This document shows, piece by piece, positions 46,839 to 54,845 of a DNA stretch of 64,000 nucleotides. This DNA is from Actinomyces capricornis. GTDB taxonomy: Bacteria; Actinomycetota; Actinomycetes; Actinomycetales; Actinomycetaceae. The notes beneath the pieces are model-generated. The model saw only the letters and a list, made by a program, of their open reading frames with translations, was not told the DNA's origin and ran no database searches. The translations under genes and the position numbers were made by a program. The stretch covers positions 992,001 through 1,056,000 of the forward strand of contig NZ_AP025017.1 in NCBI RefSeq assembly GCF_019974135.1, read 5' to 3'. Numbering within the stretch: position 1 is the first letter of the stretch; each line of letters starts with the position of its first letter.

Positions 46839-49238
46839 CTACCGCCCGGGGACCCGCTCCTGCCCCGCCGCCCCAGCCTCCTCCTCCGCGACGGAGATGA
46901 TGCGGTGGACGGCCACGGTCAGCTCGGTCTCGCGCACCGCATCGCGCAGGCGCACACGTCCCGGCTCGATGGCCAGCACGCGCACCCGGCGCTCCTGGGC
47001 GGCGCCGTCGGGCCCCGCCAGTCGCAGCATCAGCGGTGCGCGGGCGGCCTGGGCCTGGCGCAGAGCGGCCAGGACGTGGGCGGGGTCGGTGACCGGCTCG
47101 GCGAGGCCGGCGCCCCGCAGGGCCTCCCCCTGGCGCATGCGCGTCACCAGGGCGGTCAGGGCCCTGGCCGCGGGAGCCTGAGGGCGGCGGGAGCGCAGGT
47201 CGGCGTAGTCCTCGCCCGGCCTGGAGGGGGCGGGGGCGCCGCGCCCGGAGGGCGCCTGGGCCAGGCGCAGCAGGCCCCCCTGGGCGTCCTCCAGGGCCGG
47301 GGCCAATCCCGCCTGGCGCAGCTCGCGCACCACCTGCCGGGGCGGGGCGGAGGAGGCCAGGATGCCGGGGGCCAGGAGGGACAGGCCCAGGGGTCTCAGG
47401 GCCGGCTCGGCCAGGAGCCCTGCGGCCACGGCCTCGTCCGCCACGCGCAGGATGCTGGCGGCGGCCCGCACCCGCACGGCGCCATGCTTGCGGGCGGCGT
47501 CCTCCACCAGGGCCCTCAGGGCGCTGGGCAGGGGCGAGGGGCTGACGGCGGCCAGCTCGTCGAGGATCTCCTCGGCGGCCCAGCCCGCATCCAGGGCACC
47601 GCGCACCGAGTCGGGGGTGAAGCGCACCCCCAGCGCGCCGCCACGCGACTCCACCTCGCTGGTGCGCGCCAGGAGCCGGGCCAGTGCCGGGTCGGGGCGC
47701 CCCGGCACGATCGCCGTGAGATCGGATTGGACGAGCAGCATCGTCACAGGTGCCGGAAGGTCGGCCGCGAGCGCCTCCTCCAGGGCGGGCAGCAGCAGGT
47801 GGCCGGGGGTGGGGCCATTGGCCGCCCCCGCTGCGGGGGCTCCGGCCGCCGTCGGCGCGGCGTCGCCGGCCGACGGCGTCCCGGTGAGCTCGCGGGCCAG
47901 GATCCGCCCGGCGGTGGACAGGGCGCCGGCGCCCAGGACGCCCAGCGCCTCGGCCTCTGCCATGACGGCGCTGACGGCACCGGGCGGCATGGTCCGGCGG
48001 GGCCGCTCATAGCTCAGGGCCGCGCGCACGAAGGCGGGGATGGTCGCCCGCCCCGGGGGCAGGGCGTCCAGGAGTAGGAGGAGTCGTCGTCGCAGGCGCC
48101 GGGCCCAGGCGGCCTCCAGGTCTGCGGCCAGCACCGGGCGCGGGGCTCCTCTGTCATCCCGGGCGCCCACGAGCCAGGGGGTGCGGGCGCTGCCCATCCA
48201 GGCGGCGGCCAGCGGCGCCCAGCGCTGCTCGACCCCCTGGGCGCGCCAGTCCTGGGCGGCCCGGGAGGGCTGCCAGTGGGCCCCGGCCTCATCGAGGCCC
48301 AGGAGCCCGGCGGCGGCGGCGGTCTCGATGATGCGGGCGGCCTGGGCGGGCTCGCAGTCGAGGGCCTCGGCGGTGCGGTGGAGGGCGCGCACCCCCACGC
48401 CTCCGGTGCGCAGGATGGGGGCGGCCTCGTGATCCCACTCCTGGAGGAGCTCCTCGACCAGGCGGACCGCCTCCTCGGCGTGGAAGGCGGCCTCGGAGGC
48501 CACGGTGGCACTGTCCACCTCCTCCAGGGCGCTGGGGTCGGGGCGGGTCAGCTCCTCGCGGGTCAGGCGTCCGCCGCGCAGCGCCAGGGCCACCTGGCGA
48601 GGCAGGACCAGGCGGGTGCGGCCCTGGGCGTCCGTGCTGCGGTGGAGCCAGCCCCGCTCGATGAGGGGCTCGGCGGCGGGCGCGGCGCCCCCGGGGCGCA
48701 GAGTGCCCACGGGCGGCCCCCAGGTCAGGACCTCCAGCAGCTCCACCGAGGCCGAGGGCAGGTCCTGGCGGTTCGACTGCAGCTCGGCCAGGGTGGGGGG
48801 CAGGGTGCCCGGGTCCTGCGCTGCGGCGGGCCCCAGGCCGAAGGGGTGGGGGCCGAAGGCCTCGACCAGCCCCTGGACGGGCCGGGCACCGACAACCAGG
48901 GCGAGGTCGGCGACGCGCTGGGCGGCTGCCGCGGCGTCGTCGACGGGCAGGCCCAGGGAGGTGGCGATCGCCTCGGCGTCCGGACCCTCGGCGTCCGGGC
49001 CCTGGCCGGCCTCGTCCTCGCCGACCACGAGGGCCTGCGCGACGGCCAGGGTGGGGGCGTCCAGGCCGGCCAGGGCCTGCTCGACGCTGGGGCGGGCGGC
49101 GGCGCGCAGGGCGAGGGCGCTCAGGGAGGGTGGGGGCGGGGTGGCCAGGTCGGGGCGGGCGCTGAGAAGCCCGGCAATGCCGCGGTCCGGCAGTGCCGTC
49201 AGGTGCGCGGCGAGGTCGCGGGGGGAGGCGGGGCTCAT
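46839..49238 (-). CDS. Helicase_C_3 protein, partner of XPB
   Basis: 799 aa. Actinobacterial helicase-associated protein with the Helicase_C_3 (XPB/Ssl2 N-terminal-like) domain around residues 485-660: PVTMLLVQSDLTAIVPGRPDPALARLL, FTPDSVRGALDAGWAAEEIL and RALVEDAARKHGAVRVRAAASIL. The N-terminal half is winged-helix-like and Ala/Leu-rich, and the C-terminus (LMLRLAGPDGAAQERRVRVLAIEPG) is WYL/beta-like. No Walker A is present, so it is not itself a motor. The ATG at 49238 has TAGATT 7 nt upstream; a TTG at 49247 would fall inside that promoter. It is divergent from xpb, and the two share the inverted repeat at 49280-49368. They probably act together in DNA repair. Confidence 0.87.
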   Translation of the reverse strand: MSPASPRDLAAHLTALPDRGIAGLLSARPDLATPPPPSLSALALRAAARPSVEQALAGLDAPTLAVAQALVVGEDEAGQGPDAEGPDAEAIATSLGLPVDDAAAAAQRVADLALVVGARPVQGLVEAFGPHPFGLGPAAAQDPGTLPPTLAELQSNRQDLPSASVELLEVLTWGPPVGTLRPGGAAPAAEPLIERGWLHRSTDAQGRTRLVLPRQVALALRGGRLTREELTRPDPSALEEVDSATVASEAAFHAEEAVRLVEELLQEWDHEAAPILRTGGVGVRALHRTAEALDCEPAQAARIIETAAAAGLLGLDEAGAHWQPSRAAQDWRAQGVEQRWAPLAAAWMGSARTPWLVGARDDRGAPRPVLAADLEAAWARRLRRRLLLLLDALPPGRATIPAFVRAALSYERPRRTMPPGAVSAVMAEAEALGVLGAGALSTAGRILARELTGTPSAGDAAPTAAGAPAAGAANGPTPGHLLLPALEEALAADLPAPVTMLLVQSDLTAIVPGRPDPALARLLARTSEVESRGGALGVRFTPDSVRGALDAGWAAEEILDELAAVSPSPLPSALRALVEDAARKHGAVRVRAAASILRVADEAVAAGLLAEPALRPLGLSLLAPGILASSAPPRQVVRELRQAGLAPALEDAQGGLLRLAQAPSGRGAPAPSRPGEDYADLRSRRPQAPAARALTALVTRMRQGEALRGAGLAEPVTDPAHVLAALRQAQAARAPLMLRLAGPDGAAQERRVRVLAIEPGRVRLRDAVRETELTVAVHRIISVAEEEAGAAGQERVPGR

Positions 49239-49245
49239 CGGCGTC

Positions 49246-49251
49246 AATCTA
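49246..49251 (-). promoter_or_regulatory. Leaderless -10 of the Helicase_C_3 gene
   Basis: TAGATT, 7 nt before the ATG at 49238. It lies at one edge of the divergent intergenic region, outside the long inverted repeat. Confidence 0.55.
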
Positions 49252-49279
49252 CGCCGCCCATCCGCCGCGCGCCGCTCCG

Positions 49280-49368
49280 CCGCTGCACATCTTCAGCCCC
49301 GAACCCGACCCCGGACCCCCACCTTTCATTGAAACCTCGTCGCGCACCCCGCTGAAGATGTGCAACGG
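49280..49368. promoter_or_regulatory. Inverted repeat between divergent helicase genes
   Basis: CCGCTGCACATCTTCAGC at 49280-49297 and its complement at 49351-49368 (17 of 18 matching), 53 bp apart, lie in the 180-bp region between the two leaderless promoters. The pair could be two operator half-sites for one regulator controlling both genes. It does not resemble the actinobacterial LexA box. Confidence 0.55.
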
Positions 49369-49405
49369 GGAGGGCGGGGGCCTCCCGGGCCCGGATCTGG
49401 TCTGG

Positions 49406-49411
49406 AATACT
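49406..49411 (+). promoter_or_regulatory. Leaderless -10 of xpb
   Basis: AATACT, 7 nt before the ATG at 49419. The right arm of the inverted repeat ends 37 bp upstream, where the -35 region would lie. Confidence 0.5.
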
Positions 49412-49418
49412 GCCGCGC

Positions 49419-51158
49419 ATGTCCTCGGCTGCGTCCCAGATCCCTGACGGCCCGCTCATCGTCCAGTCCGACCGGACCGTCCTTCTGGAGGTCGCCCATC
49501 CCGACGCCGCCCAGGCGCGCCGCGACCTGGCGCCCTTCGCCGAGCTGGAGCGGGCTCCCGAGCACATCCACACCTACCGGATCACGCCCCTGGCGCTGTG
49601 GAATGCGCGCGCGGCCGGCCTGGACGCCGAGCGGGTGGTCCATGTGCTGCTGACCCACTCGCGCTTCCCGGTGCCCCACTCGCTACTGACCGAGGTGGCC
49701 GAGACCATGGGCCGCTACGGGCGCCTCCAGCTGGTCACCGACCCCGCGCACGGCCTGGTCCTGCACTCCTCCGATGCCGCCGTGCTGGAGGAGGTACTGC
49801 GCTCCAAGCGGACCACGGGGCTGCTGGGCGAGCGGATCGGGCCCGACGACGTCGTGGTCCACCCCTCCGAGCGCGGGCACCTCAAGCAGGTGCTCATCAA
49901 GCTGGGCTGGCCCGCGGAGGACCTGGCGGGCTATGTGGATGGCGAGGCCCATCCCATCGAGCTGCGCAACTCCCCGCAGACCTTCGAGCTGCGGGCCTAC
50001 CAGGCCGAGGCGGTGGAGTCCTTCTGGTCGGGGGGCTCGGGGGTGGTGGTGCTGCCCTGCGGTGCGGGCAAGACCCTGGTGGGAGCGGCCTCGATGGCGC
50101 GCTCGGCGACGACGACGCTCATCCTGGTGACCAATGCGGTCTCGGCGCGGCAGTGGAAGGACGAGCTCATGCGCTTCACCACGCTGGGCGCCGAGGAGAT
50201 CGGCGAGTACTCGGGGGCCCGTAAGGAGGTGCGCCCGGTGACGATCGCGACCTATCAGATCCTGACCACCAAGCGGAAGGGCGTCTACCCGCACCTGGAT
50301 CTGCTGGACGCCCACGACTGGGGCCTCATCGTCTACGACGAGGTGCACCTGCTGCCCGCGCCGGTCTTCCGGATGACGGCGGAGCTCCAGGCGCGCCGGC
50401 GCCTGGGGCTGACCGCCACCCTGGTGCGCGAGGACGGGCGCGAGGAGGAGGTCTTCAGCCTCATCGGCCCCAAGCGCTACGACGCCCCGTGGAAGGACCT
50501 GGAGAACCAGGGGTGGATCGCCCCGGCGCTGTGCACGGAGGTGCGCCTGACCCTGGATGCCGGGGAGCGGATGGCCTATGCGACGGCCGAGCCGGAGGAC
50601 CGCTACCGCCTGGCCGCCTGCGCCGCGGGCAAGCCGGCGGTGGTTCAGGCGCTGCTGGCGCGCCATGCGGGCGAGTCGGCCCTGGTGATCGGCAGCTATG
50701 TGGACCAGCTCGAGGAGCTGGCCGAGGGCCTGGGCGCCCCGGTCATCACCGGCTCGACGACGGTGCGCGAGCGCACGCGGCTCTATGACGCCTTCCGCGA
50801 TGGGCAGGTCCCGGTGCTGGTGGTCTCCAAGGTCGCCAACTTCTCCATCGACCTGCCGGGGGCCTCGGTGGCGGTGCAGGTCTCGGGCTCCTTCGGGTCC
50901 CGCCAGGAGGAGGCCCAGCGGCTGGGGCGGATCGTGCGCCCCAAGGCCGATGGGCGCCAGGCGCACTTCTACACGGTGGTCTCGCGCGACACGGTGGATC
51001 AGGACTTCGCGGCGCACCGCCAGCGCTTCCTGGCCGAGCAGGGCTACGCCTACGAGATCATCGACGCCGCCGAGGTCACCGGCGCCCCCGGGCAGGCCCC
51101 GGGCCGGGCTGAGGGCCCAGGGGATGCGGCCGATGCCGGGGACGCAGGGGTCCGGTAG
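49419..51158 (+). CDS. xpb: XPB-type DNA repair helicase
   Basis: 579-aa SF2 3'-5' helicase, the bacterial XPB. The N-terminal domain (about 10-130, FAELERAPEHIHTYRITPLALWNA) precedes the helicase core: Walker A VLPCGAGKTLVGAAS (about 210), motif II YDEVHLLP (about 308), RLGLTATLVREDGREEEV with the RED motif, and motif VI SFGSRQEEAQRLGRIVRP. Bacterial XPB unwinds DNA and pairs with nucleases such as Bax1 in archaea; its role in actinobacteria is thought to be repair. It is divergent from the Helicase_C_3 gene. Confidence 0.95.
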   Translation: MSSAASQIPDGPLIVQSDRTVLLEVAHPDAAQARRDLAPFAELERAPEHIHTYRITPLALWNARAAGLDAERVVHVLLTHSRFPVPHSLLTEVAETMGRYGRLQLVTDPAHGLVLHSSDAAVLEEVLRSKRTTGLLGERIGPDDVVVHPSERGHLKQVLIKLGWPAEDLAGYVDGEAHPIELRNSPQTFELRAYQAEAVESFWSGGSGVVVLPCGAGKTLVGAASMARSATTTLILVTNAVSARQWKDELMRFTTLGAEEIGEYSGARKEVRPVTIATYQILTTKRKGVYPHLDLLDAHDWGLIVYDEVHLLPAPVFRMTAELQARRRLGLTATLVREDGREEEVFSLIGPKRYDAPWKDLENQGWIAPALCTEVRLTLDAGERMAYATAEPEDRYRLAACAAGKPAVVQALLARHAGESALVIGSYVDQLEELAEGLGAPVITGSTTVRERTRLYDAFRDGQVPVLVVSKVANFSIDLPGASVAVQVSGSFGSRQEEAQRLGRIVRPKADGRQAHFYTVVSRDTVDQDFAAHRQRFLAEQGYAYEIIDAAEVTGAPGQAPGRAEGPGDAADAGDAGVR

Positions 51159-51309
51159 GGCGCTGCGGGGCATCGACGGTGGCATTGATGGCCCCCAGGC
51201 TCCTCCCGCAGGAGGAGTGACAGGGCACACCCCCCTGCGGGAGTATCGGGCATATCCCGGCCCTTGAGGAGGCGGCCGCGATCAGTCCTCCTGGAAGAAG
51301 GAGAGCTCC

Positions 51310-51495
51310 TTGCACGCAACACGACTACACCGGTGGGCCACCGCGGGACTGTGGCTGCTCGGCCTGGTCACGCTCGCACTGTCCTGCGCGCTGGCGTGGC
51401 TGGTCTCCAGCAGCCTGTCGGTGGCTCAGGAGACGACGACGCAGACCGAGATGCCCTCAACCCCGAGTACCGCCGTCATCGAGACGGGCTTCTGA
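51310..51495 (+). CDS. Small single-pass membrane protein
   Basis: 61 aa, unknown. One hydrophobic helix (GLWLLGLVTLALSCALAWLV, about residues 13-32) is followed by a Ser/Thr/Glu-rich tail (QETTTQTEMPSTPSTAV), a possible O-mannosylation target (inference). The start is a TTG at 51310 with a strong AAGGAG about 5 nt upstream. No ATG exists in frame before it. A terminator hairpin lies 38 bp downstream, so it is monocistronic. Confidence 0.65.
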   Translation: MHATRLHRWATAGLWLLGLVTLALSCALAWLVSSSLSVAQETTTQTEMPSTPSTAVIETGF

Positions 51496-51532
51496 CGGGC
51501 TTCCGACAGCGGAGCCTTCCGACGGCGCAGCC

Positions 51533-51571
51533 CCGCGGGCCCGCCCTCCAGTGCTGGGGGCGGGCCCGCGG
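51533..51571 (+). terminator. Terminator hairpin after the small membrane gene
   Basis: 14-nt arms (ccgcgggcccgccc and gggcgggcccgcgg) pair perfectly around an 11-nt loop. No T-tract. Confidence 0.65.
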
Positions 51572-51670
51572 CGTGCTCCTCACACCCATGCCTCCGCCCT
51601 GCTCCACGCGGGCGCTGAGGCACTGAGCCCCTGGCGTGCGCCGGTCCTCGGCGGCGGCACGTGGGCGGCG

Positions 51671-51819
51671 CCTGCGCCCGGGCGCAGGAGGGAGTGGGGA
51701 GGGGAACCTGGGATGGCGGGGCCGGCACAGTGGGTGCGGATCAGGCCATGGATCGCGTCTGGCCTGCGCAAACGACCCGCTCCCCAGCGGCGGTTCCATG
51801 TGCGGCCCCGCCATCCCAG
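51671..51819. repeat. Long inverted repeat with inner hairpin
   Basis: Arms 51708-51730 and 51799-51819 are complementary over about 21 bp with one bulged base, and inside them CAGGCC/GGCCTG (51742-51747 and 51761-51766) form a second hairpin. An 18-bp perfect palindrome (cctgcgcccgggcgcagg) lies at 51671-51688. It lies between the convergent small-membrane and amidotransferase genes, ending 7 bp from the latter's stop. It is possibly a large bidirectional terminator. Confidence 0.7.
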
Positions 51820-51825
51820 ATGCTC

Positions 51826-52731
51826 CTAGACTGCCTGGCCCCGCCGCTGCGCGCCATGGCCTGAACTCCCCGGGGCGCACTCCCCACCCCGGGCGGCGCT
51901 GTAGGCCCTGGCCTGGCGGGCGAAGGTGCGCGCCAGGCGGCGTCCGAAGGCCTGGATGACGGGGTCGGCCTCCACGGCGGAGCGGCGGGCCCGCTCCCCC
52001 GCCTCACGGGCATGGGCGGGCATGTCGGAGTAGGCGATGGCCTCCGCCCCGGGCATGCCCTCGTGGCGCAGTGCGCTGCGGGCGCGCCAGTAGGCGACGC
52101 GCTCGGGCGTGGACTCGGGGTGGTGCTGGAGGGCCAGGAGCCTGCCCGCCCGCCAGGCCTGGATGGGCGCCCTGTGGGAGGAGGCCAGGAGGACGGCGCC
52201 GTCGGGAACGCGGGTGACGACGTCGTCGTGGGAGACGATGACGGGGATGCGGGTGCCGCCCCGAGTGGGGATGCCGGCGCGCACGGCGGCCCGCACGGCC
52301 TCGGCGATGGCCTCGGCGGTGAGGGGGTCCTCCAGAGCCGCGGGGGTGAGCTCCAGGTCGACGACGCCGCCCTCCGCCCCGTGCGGGGAGGGCACGGCGG
52401 TGGCGCCGCCCAGGGCCTCGGCCGCGACCTGCGCGCCCAGGCAGATGGCGATGGCGGGGGCCTGGGCCCCGGCGACCTGGCGCAGGAGGGCGCGCAAGTC
52501 CTCCAGCCAGGGGTGGGTGGGGTCGTCGTGGGCGCTCATGGCCCCGCCCAGGACGATGAGGCCGTCGCCGATGCCCTCCAGGGCGGGGATGGCCTGCCCC
52601 TGCCAGGGGCGGACCGTGCGCAGGGCGGCTCCCTCGGCGAAGAGCCATTCCCCCAGGCGCCCCAGGGGCGCCCCGGCCTCGGGCTCGATGACGGTGATCA
52701 ATGGCCTGTCAACTGCGCGTCTCTCATTCAT
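51826..52731 (-). CDS. Class I glutamine amidotransferase-like protein
   Basis: 301 aa. The GATase-1 fold has the nucleophile Cys in APAIAICLGAQVAAEAL and the His-Glu pair in LLALQHHPESTP, so the triad is complete. It resembles the GMP-synthase glutaminase domain but stands alone, without a synthetase partner. Relatives are annotated as GMP synthase-like amidotransferases acting on unidentified substrates. The ATG at 52731 follows a GGGGGG-rich stretch. A Ser/Arg-rich C-terminal tail (about 255-301) looks disordered. It is divergent from the coiled-coil gene at 53033 across palindrome PAL-A copy 2. Confidence 0.85.
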   Translation of the reverse strand: MNERRAVDRPLITVIEPEAGAPLGRLGEWLFAEGAALRTVRPWQGQAIPALEGIGDGLIVLGGAMSAHDDPTHPWLEDLRALLRQVAGAQAPAIAICLGAQVAAEALGGATAVPSPHGAEGGVVDLELTPAALEDPLTAEAIAEAVRAAVRAGIPTRGGTRIPVIVSHDDVVTRVPDGAVLLASSHRAPIQAWRAGRLLALQHHPESTPERVAYWRARSALRHEGMPGAEAIAYSDMPAHAREAGERARRSAVEADPVIQAFGRRLARTFARQARAYSAARGGECAPGSSGHGAQRRGQAV

Positions 52732-52806
52732 CGCCCCCCATTGTGGTGTCACTGGGGAGGAGTGCAAGCAGGGCGGCGCCCCGGCCCAGCGGCCGTCTCC
52801 CCTTCC

Positions 52807-52876
52807 TTTCGACAATTTGCATGAGATCGGCCTTTTCCAGGCCTGGAGAAGTACGATCTCATGCAAATTGTCGAAA
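52807..52876. repeat. PAL-A copy 2: 70-bp palindrome
   Basis: Same length and sequence as 5660-5729 except for a few substitutions in the left arm near 52830-52836 that break perfect pairing there. The outer 23 bp of each arm and the right half are identical to copy 1. It lies between divergent genes, where a terminator would make no sense. Confidence 0.9.
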
Positions 52877-53032
52877 GTTAGGGGAGGCGCGCGCCTTGGG
52901 CGAAACGGCTTGCCCGGGCCACGCCCAGCAACAACGATGTCCCCAGGAGGCGTGCGCCCACCCCCAGCGGGGGCCGGGCGCAGGACGCGGGGGCGCCACC
53001 ACGGCGAGCCCCGCAGGAGGAGGAAGGACCCC

Positions 53033-54433
53033 ATGATCTTCTCTCGCTGGATGGGCAAGGACCGGCAGGGGCAGGCACCCGGCGCAGCTGAGCCCTCCCC
53101 GATCGAGCAGCTGCGCACCCGAGCGGGCAACGCCCTGGTCCAGGCCGACAACTCCGTGCGCTCGGCCGACGAGGAGCTGTCCTACGCCCAGGCCCAGTTC
53201 GGCCTGTCGGCCACCGACCCCTTCCGCGAGGCCCTGGATCGCGCCCGCGCCCATGTGGCCCGCTCCTTCGAACTGCGCAAGCTCCTGGATGACGACATCC
53301 CCGAGACCCCGGCCCAGCAGCACCAGATGCTCACCGAGATCGAGCAGCGCTGCGAGGCCGCGGTCATGGAGATCCGCGCCCAGGAGGAGGCCTTCAGCAG
53401 GCGCCGCGGCATCGAGGCGACCCTGCCCACCTCCATCGCCGAGACCGCGCAGCGGGCCGACGAGACCGAGCAGGCCATCGTCATGGCCGATACGCTCCTG
53501 GTCACTCTGCACGCCGCCTACCCCGACTCCTCCCTGACCAGCGTCAGCCAGGCGCCCGAGCAGGCCCGGCGCCTCCTGGCCGCCGGGCGCACCGCCCTGG
53601 ACCAGGCCCGCGCCAGCGCCCAGGCCGGCCAGGACGCCACCGCCGTCGAGCAGGTGCGCATCGCCCAGGGCTCCATCGCCCAGGCCGGCACCCTGGCCGC
53701 CCAGGTCACCAATGCCCGCGAGCGCCTCCAGCGGGCCGCCGCCGACCTGGAGGCCGCCATCGCCTCCATCTCCTCCGATCTGGTCGACGCCGAGCGCCTG
53801 GCCGACGCCGTTCCCGCCGCCTCCCTGGCGCCGCTCGTGGCCGACGCCGAGGCCGCCGTCGCCGAGGGGCGTGCCGCCAGTGGCCCCGCCCCCAGCGGCG
53901 ACCCGCTGGCGGCCCTGGACCACCTGGCCCGGGCCGAGGCCGCCATCGACGCCGCCCTGGCCCCCGCCCGCCAGCGCGAGGAGAACGACTCGCGGGCGCG
54001 CGCCTCCCTGGGCTCGCGCCTGGCACGCCTGAACTCCCAGGTCGAGGCGGTCACCAGCTACATCACCACCCACCGCGGCGCCGTGGGCCCCTCGGCGCGC
54101 ACCGCCCTGAGCGAGGCCTCCCGGCATGCAGCGGCCGCCACCTCCCTGCAGCGCACGGACGCCTCGGCCGCCCTGGCCGAGGTCGCCGCCGGCGAGCCGC
54201 TGGTCGCCCAGGCCCAGGCCATCGCGGAGGCCGATGTGCGCAACTCGGACTCCTGGATCGGCGGTGGCGGCGGCTCCCGGAGGGGGCCCGGCGGCGTGGA
54301 CGTCGGCTCCCTGGTGCTGGGCGGGCTCATCCTGGGTGGCATGGCCAACTCCGGCCGCCGCTACGGGGGGTGGGGAGGTGGGCCTGACCTCCTGGGAGGG
54401 ATCGCCGACGGTCTCGGCGACTTCTTCGACTAG
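53033..54433 (+). CDS. Coiled-coil protein upstream of PspA
   Basis: 466 aa. Almost entirely alpha-helical, Ala/Glu/Arg/Gln-rich, with heptad-like repeats (about 20-420), and a Gly-rich C-terminus (SWIGGGGGSRRGPGGVDVGSLVLGGLILGGMANSG-type, then GGIADGLGDFFD) typical of the tail of actinobacterial TPM-domain proteins. The TPM domain, signal peptide and transmembrane helix of those proteins are absent, so this is a shortened or split relative. AGGAGGAAGG precedes the ATG at 53033. It is adjacent to pspA in the same direction, which suggests a membrane-stress role together with PspA (inference). Confidence 0.75.
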   Translation: MIFSRWMGKDRQGQAPGAAEPSPIEQLRTRAGNALVQADNSVRSADEELSYAQAQFGLSATDPFREALDRARAHVARSFELRKLLDDDIPETPAQQHQMLTEIEQRCEAAVMEIRAQEEAFSRRRGIEATLPTSIAETAQRADETEQAIVMADTLLVTLHAAYPDSSLTSVSQAPEQARRLLAAGRTALDQARASAQAGQDATAVEQVRIAQGSIAQAGTLAAQVTNARERLQRAAADLEAAIASISSDLVDAERLADAVPAASLAPLVADAEAAVAEGRAASGPAPSGDPLAALDHLARAEAAIDAALAPARQREENDSRARASLGSRLARLNSQVEAVTSYITTHRGAVGPSARTALSEASRHAAAATSLQRTDASAALAEVAAGEPLVAQAQAIAEADVRNSDSWIGGGGGSRRGPGGVDVGSLVLGGLILGGMANSGRRYGGWGGGPDLLGGIADGLGDFFD

Positions 54434-54542
54434 TTGTCCCTCCTCGGGAGGTTGTCGGCGCGGTGGGGACCCGCTGCCGCCCGTGGCCCGGGTCCACTCG
54501 GCCGGATAACGGGCCGACGCCGGGGATCAGCCGGGCACGATG

Positions 54543-54641
54543 GGACATCACTTCGCGACAAGGGCGTCACTTGGCGGAATGGACGTACCTTGTAGGTGTC
54601 GTCCATTCCGCCAAGTGACGCGCTTTCCGCGAAACGACGCC
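54543..54641. repeat. PAL-B copy 3: 99-bp nested palindrome
   Basis: The inner arms are perfect over 22 bp (gcgtcacttggcggaatgg.. and its complement) around TACCTTGTAGGTGT. The outer arms (catcacttcgcgac, and ccgcgaaacgacgcc on the right) pair imperfectly through TTCGCG. It lies between two same-strand genes, about 200 bp upstream of pspA. The remaining 54434-54845 sequence shows no other feature. Confidence 0.9.
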
Positions 54642-54845
54642 CGACTGGGGCCCCTCGCCCCGCCCCGAGCACCTGGCCCTCCTGGGACGCCATCCCCGTC
54701 CCGGCCCCGACGCCGGGGAGCGCACGTCCGCCCCCGGAGGAACCCACGGGCAGGAAACCGCGCCGCGATTCTGGGAGCATGGCCCCGGAGCACCGACCAG
54801 ATCCGCGAGCCGCCACCGGCGGCCGGGCACAACGAAAGGGACCCC

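Noticed and set aside
49683..51230. 515-codon minus-strand frame opposite xpb
   Set aside because: Antisense shadow of a complete XPB helicase. No start signals.
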